A stretch of DNA of 15,623 nt from Firmicutes bacterium UBA5201 (GTDB lineage: Bacteria; Bacillota; Clostridia; Peptostreptococcales; Acidaminobacteraceae): the NCBI GenBank assembly GCA_002412775.1, contig DHVT01000009.1, positions 37,107 to 52,729 on the forward strand. The letters run 5' to 3'. The notes under the pieces were generated by a model that did no database searches, was not told the origin of the DNA, and saw only the letters and a program-made list of their open reading frames with translations. The number at the start of each line of letters is the position of its first letter. Position 1 is the stretch's first letter. The position numbers and the translations under genes were made by a program. Below are positions 14,796 to 15,623 of the stretch, one piece after another.

Positions 14796-15158
14796 ATGCA
14801 ATTGAGAACTAAGAGGTGTTTAAAAGTATTGTCTGTTCTAGTTACTGTGGCAGTAATCGCCAAAGCGAGTTATGAACTCAAATGGTGTGATCTGGTGTGG
14901 GGAATTTTCAAACTGGAGACACAACCTGAGAAAGTTCAAAGTGTATCTTTGAAGTCCCTGGCGTTTATAACGCTCATACGTCATGAGATTGCATTCCTGC
15001 ATGCCATGAGTGAACGTGGCTGGTTGTTTGTCAAGCATTATGGCAGAGGCATGATTTTTGAAAAAGAAGGTTATGAGATCTTGATCACCAGAAGAGACTT
15101 CTTCAATAGATATGCTTTCTATGAAGTGACAACCCGTGAGATCTTTGATGCCATATAA
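14796..15158 (+). CDS. Small membrane-anchored protein of unknown function
   Basis: A 120-residue product I do not recognise. It has a basic N-terminus (MQLRTKRCLK) and one hydrophobic helix at about 9-23, which could be a membrane anchor or an uncleaved signal. The rest is mixed alpha/beta: a helix with IRHEIAFLHAMSERGW (61-76), then strands VKHYGRGMIFEKEGYEILIT (79-98), then a helical end. The helix-then-strand segment recalls small Firmicute proteins of the DUF2812 kind, but this is a weak impression. The start is well supported by GGAGGT at 14784-14789. It lies between the topoisomerase operon and the rRNA promoters and has a strong terminator after it. Confidence 0.7.
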   Translation: MQLRTKRCLKVLSVLVTVAVIAKASYELKWCDLVWGIFKLETQPEKVQSVSLKSLAFITLIRHEIAFLHAMSERGWLFVKHYGRGMIFEKEGYEILITRRDFFNRYAFYEVTTREIFDAI

Positions 15159-15202
15159 TTGTATGGATGTCCCACATGACTTAGCATAAACTATCAAGTT
15201 TT

Positions 15203-15233
15203 AGGCCGAAGGTGGCTACACCTTCGGCTTTTC
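15203..15233 (+). terminator. Intrinsic terminator after the small membrane protein gene
   Basis: GCCGAAGGTG (15205-15214) pairs perfectly with CACCTTCGGC (15219-15228) around a 4-base loop, followed by TTTTCT. It separates upstream transcription from the rRNA promoters. Confidence 0.93.
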
Positions 15234-15296
15234 TGTTGAAATATCAACGAAAGGATGAAATCTGAATATTTAGAATAGATATTCTTTTGCCAACAT

Positions 15297-15337
15297 AAAA
15301 AAAAACCTCGAAAACGTCTTGACACTAGTTTTCCGAG
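15297..15337 (-). terminator. Minus-strand terminator-like hairpin overlapping rRNA promoter P1
   Basis: CTCGAAAAC (15307-15315) pairs with GTTTTCCGAG (15328-15337) with one bulged base, and nine A residues at 15297-15305 would be a T run for minus-strand transcripts. No minus-strand gene needs it within the window. The same A run sits where an UP element of P1 would be, so the terminator reading is uncertain. Confidence 0.4.
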
Positions 15338-15347
15338 ATGTTATTAT
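15319..15347 (+). promoter_or_regulatory. rRNA operon promoter P1
   Basis: A perfect TTGACA (15319-15324), 17-base spacer and TATTAT (15342-15347). An A run at 15297-15305 upstream may act as an UP element. A second, better promoter follows 98 bases downstream, the tandem layout common for Firmicute rRNA operons. Confidence 0.75.
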
Positions 15348-15416
15348 TATCAAGTCGCTTCACGGCGGCAAACAAATTCATCAATAAAATAGCGAACCGA
15401 TTTTGTTGGAAATGTA

Positions 15417-15445
15417 TTGACAATGAATAAACGGTTTGATATAAT
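15417..15445 (+). promoter_or_regulatory. rRNA operon promoter P2
   Basis: A fully consensus sigma-A promoter: TTGACA (15417-15422), 17-base spacer and TATAAT (15440-15445). It drives the leader that runs off the right edge of the window. Confidence 0.88.
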
Positions 15446-15623
15446 GATGAAGCTGTCACCGTTGGTAACACTGCGGTATAGCGAATTATAGAACCTTGAA
15501 AATTGAACAGCTTAAATGATAATAACCAAACGCGATTCATTCGTTGAGCGATCAACGGATAGAAAAGTGATAACGGGTTTCGAAAGAGACCAAAGAAACA
15601 AGTTAGCAACATAATGAGTCAAA
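15446..15623 (+). other. rRNA operon leader, right up to the window edge
   Basis: No protein gene is visible from 15159 to 15623. Beyond P2 the sequence reads as a pre-rRNA leader. GAACCTTGAAAATTGAACAG at 15491-15510 matches the conserved leader element that overlaps boxA in Bacillus and Clostridium rRNA operons, where it loads antitermination factors. GCTGT at 15450-15454 could pair with ACAGC at 15507-15511. The final bases, TAATGAGTCAAA, resemble the sequence just before a 16S gene; the 16S start itself is not in the window. Confidence 0.75.

Noticed and set aside
15325..15612. Minus-strand 95-codon open frame near the right edge
   Set aside because: It is antisense to the rRNA promoters and leader.

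Overview
The window looks like a chromosomal segment of a low-to-mid GC Gram-positive anaerobe, probably a Clostridia member (inference). The grounds are strong AGGAGG/AGGTGG ribosome-binding sites, a TTG start, an SLH-type surface protein, a clostridial-type SSB, consensus vegetative promoters (TTGACA/TATAAT) and an rRNA leader element (CTTGAAAATTGAAC) typical of Firmicutes.

Region 1 (1-3214, + strand) looks like the tail of a type IV pilus cluster. It holds the C-terminal part of a PilO-like protein fused to a jelly-roll-like domain, a secreted SLH-like protein with unusual aromatic-every-fourth-residue segments, and a short prepilin peptidase that follows an intrinsic terminator. Region 2 (3229-7125, + strand) is a signalling pair: an HD-GYP cyclic-di-GMP phosphodiesterase, then a membrane-anchored protein built of serial PAS domains with no recognisable output domain.

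Region 3 (7109-8733) is an apparent inserted module. A minus-strand MFS transporter, with its own promoter and terminator, lies between two arms of a GA-rich imperfect inverted repeat (53 of 58 positions match). Each side also carries a CAATTGGGGACAGGT element. The left copy forms the last codons and stop of the PAS gene. No transposase is visible.

Region 4 (8777-10447, + strand) carries a single-stranded DNA-binding protein without the acidic C-terminal tip and a second HD-GYP protein of the same architecture as the first. Region 5 (10457-15158, + strand) carries a divergent topoisomerase IV/gyrase-like subunit pair (B then A) and a small unrecognised membrane-anchored protein. Region 6 (15203-15623) has a terminator, two tandem strong promoters of the rRNA type and a leader with an antitermination-like element. 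The window appears to stop shortly before a 16S rRNA gene.

Taken together, pilus biogenesis genes sit beside two c-di-GMP phosphodiesterases and a PAS sensor, so c-di-GMP control of pili or surface behaviour is plausible. A divergent type IIA topoisomerase sits directly upstream of a ribosomal RNA operon. The least conventional features are the repeat-bounded transporter module, the PAS-only protein ending inside a repeat, the PilO/jelly-roll fusion and the topoisomerase pair with altered drug-site and ATP-site residues.
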